Source: Acidithiobacillus thiooxidans ATCC 19377
Lineage (GTDB): Bacteria > Pseudomonadota > Gammaproteobacteria > Acidithiobacillales > Acidithiobacillaceae
Reading direction: 5' to 3'
DNA: 64,000 bases
NCBI RefSeq assembly: GCF_009662475.1
Contig: NZ_CP045571.1
Span: forward strand, 2,788,501 to 2,852,500
Shown: positions 62,926-64,000 of the stretch, piece after piece
How the letters are laid out: the number at the start of each line of letters is the position of its first letter
Position numbering within the stretch: the stretch's first letter is position 1
Program-made: the position numbers and the translations under genes
The notes under the pieces: generated by a model
Database searches by the model: none
Seen by the model: the letters and a program-made list of their open reading frames with translations, nothing else
What the model was told of the DNA's origin: nothing

Positions 62926-64000
62926 CTATAGTTGCGGATGCTGGCGATGTGACGGACCCTGCAAACGATTCATCGCCGAAAGGTAAGCCTTGGCACTGGC
63001 CACAACAATATCAGTATCGGCACCCTGTCCATTGACGGCCCGACCACTGGCGTCCTGCAGACGCACGGTCACATCGCCCTGGGCATCGGTACCTGTGGTA
63101 ATAGCATTGACTGAATACAGCAGCAAACGGGTTTCACTTTTCAAAATACTTTCCATGGCCTGGAATGCCGCATCTACCGGCCCGCCACCTACGGCCTTGG
63201 CGGTTTTGGCCACCCCGTCCACCCAGACTTCCACCGTAGCTTCGGGATGTGTACCCATTTCCGAGCAAACCCGCAAATAACCCAGACGATAATGTTCTGC
63301 CTGCTCTTCCTGCAGATCTTCATTGACCAGCGCTTGCAGGTCTTCATCAAATATTTCCGCCTTGCGGTCGGCAAGATCCTTGAAGCGGGCAAAAACCTGA
63401 TCCAGCGTATCTTTGTCCAGATGAATACCCAACGCCTCCAGACGCGCACGTACCGCCGCCCGACCGGAAAGTTTGCCCAGCGTCATGCGATTGGCCGACC
63501 AGCCTACATCTTCCGCACGCATGATCTCATAGGTCTCCCGATGCTTGAGCACACCATCCTGGTGAATGCCTGACTCATGGGCAAAAGCATTCGCTCCGAC
63601 AATGGCCTTGTTGGGCTGGACCGGAAAGCCGGTAATCGTAGACACCAGCTTGCTGGTAGCCACAATCTGGTTGGTATCAATGCGGGTATCACAGGCAAAA
63701 GCATCTTGCCGCGTGCGCACCGCCATCACGATTTCTTCCAGGGCGGCATTACCCGCTCGTTCACCCAGACCGTTGATCGTGCATTCAACCTGTCGGGCAC
63801 CATGCTGCACAGCAGACAGGGAGTTGGCCACCGCCAGGCCCAGATCATTGTGGCAATGTACTGAAAAAATGGCTTGATCGGCGTTGGGAATCCGGTTGCG
63901 CAAATTGGCAATTAGCTGACCAAAGCGATCTGGCAGATTATAACCAACGGTGTCAGGAATATTGATGGTACGGGCTCCCGCTTGAATGACTGCTTCAATC
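62926..64000 (-). CDS. leuA: LeuA, 2-isopropylmalate synthase, C-terminal part (runs off window)
   Basis: The frame is open to the window edge, giving 358 codons. [16 protein letters not shown] and [13 protein letters not shown] are the metal-binding and catalytic TIM-barrel motifs. [18 protein letters not shown] follows, then the C-terminal leucine-binding regulatory domain. It makes 2-isopropylmalate from acetyl-CoA and 2-oxoisovalerate. A loose 6-bp stem (GACCCG/CGGGTC) between this gene and the PilZ gene may stop both. Confidence 0.96.
   Translation of the reverse strand, partial: IEAVIQAGARTINIPDTVGYNLPDRFGQLIANLRNRIPNADQAIFSVHCHNDLGLAVANSLSAVQHGARQVECTINGLGERAGNAALEEIVMAVRTRQDAFACDTRIDTNQIVATSKLVSTITGFPVQPNKAIVGANAFAHESGIHQDGVLKHRETYEIMRAEDVGWSANRMTLGKLSGRAAVRARLEALGIHLDKDTLDQVFARFKDLADRKAEIFDEDLQALVNEDLQEEQAEHYRLGYLRVCSEMGTHPEATVEVWVDGVAKTAKAVGGGPVDAAFQAMESILKSETRLLLYSVNAITTGTDAQGDVTVRLQDASGRAVNGQGADTDIVVASAKAYLSAMNRLQGPSHRQHPQL

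Overview
This window reads as chromosome of an acidophilic, chemolithoautotrophic sulfur oxidiser. The best guess is an Acidithiobacillus of the thiooxidans type. The grounds are a cytoplasmic sHdr sulfur-oxidation operon, a periplasmic Sox cluster of the soxXYZA-soxB kind under a sigma-54 two-component system, a SoeABC-type sulfite dehydrogenase, cbbQ/cbbO carbon-fixation genes, an ISL3 element of the size known from Acidithiobacillus, and moderate G+C. No rRNA, tRNA or CRISPR array was found.

Positions 1-7400: the end of a cbbQ-cbbO operon with an unknown leader gene; a lone small gene; a three-gene minus-strand operon (unknown, lipoate-ligase-like, degenerate receiver); and a FadL-type outer-membrane protein gene split cleanly by an ISL3 element with 26-bp inverted ends and an 8-bp target duplication.

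Positions 7450-26860: a long minus-strand sulfur block. In transcription order it holds soeA-soeB-soeC, moaA, a rhodanese, tusA, dsrE2, hdrC1-hdrB1-hdrA-orf-hdrC2-hdrB2, a terminator, lbpA1-dsrE-lbpA2, a hairpin, and lipS2-slpl-lipT-lipS1. The likely flow is as follows. Rhodanese, DsrE and TusA carry persulfide sulfur to sHdr. The complex oxidises it to sulfite and passes electrons to lipoate-binding proteins, whose lipoate is assembled by sLpl, LipS1, LipS2 and LipT. SoeABC then oxidises sulfite to sulfate and feeds the quinone pool. MoaA and MoaC supply the molybdenum cofactor.

Positions 26919-36330: a two-lobed PhnD-like binding protein, histidine kinase and sigma-54 activator (TspSR type), a near-consensus sigma-54 promoter, then soxX-soxY-soxZ-soxA-DUF302-soxB and a strong terminator.

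Positions 36500-45600: cell-shape and envelope genes (mreBCD, rodA, a D,D-carboxypeptidase, an ElyC-like protein, an L,D-transpeptidase) around ybeD-lipB-lipA, the ordinary lipoate pathway. Positions 45694-50013: a compact module of a FimV-like TPR protein, a receiver-like protein, an MglA-like GTPase, a winged-helix/roadblock-like protein and a roadblock protein. Positions 50100-54330: glyQ, glyS, gmhB, plsC.

Positions 54298-57532 are the most unusual part: a second, almost identical hdrB1 whose match to the operon copy stops at the edges of the reading frame. It is flanked on both sides, in divergent orientation, by two small proteins that are paralogues of each other; one of these is coupled to a RimK-like ATP-grasp ligase. 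Then follow phhB, queH, a GyrI-like protein, ampD, a thioredoxin-like protein, a large PilZ/TPR protein and the C-terminal part of leuA.
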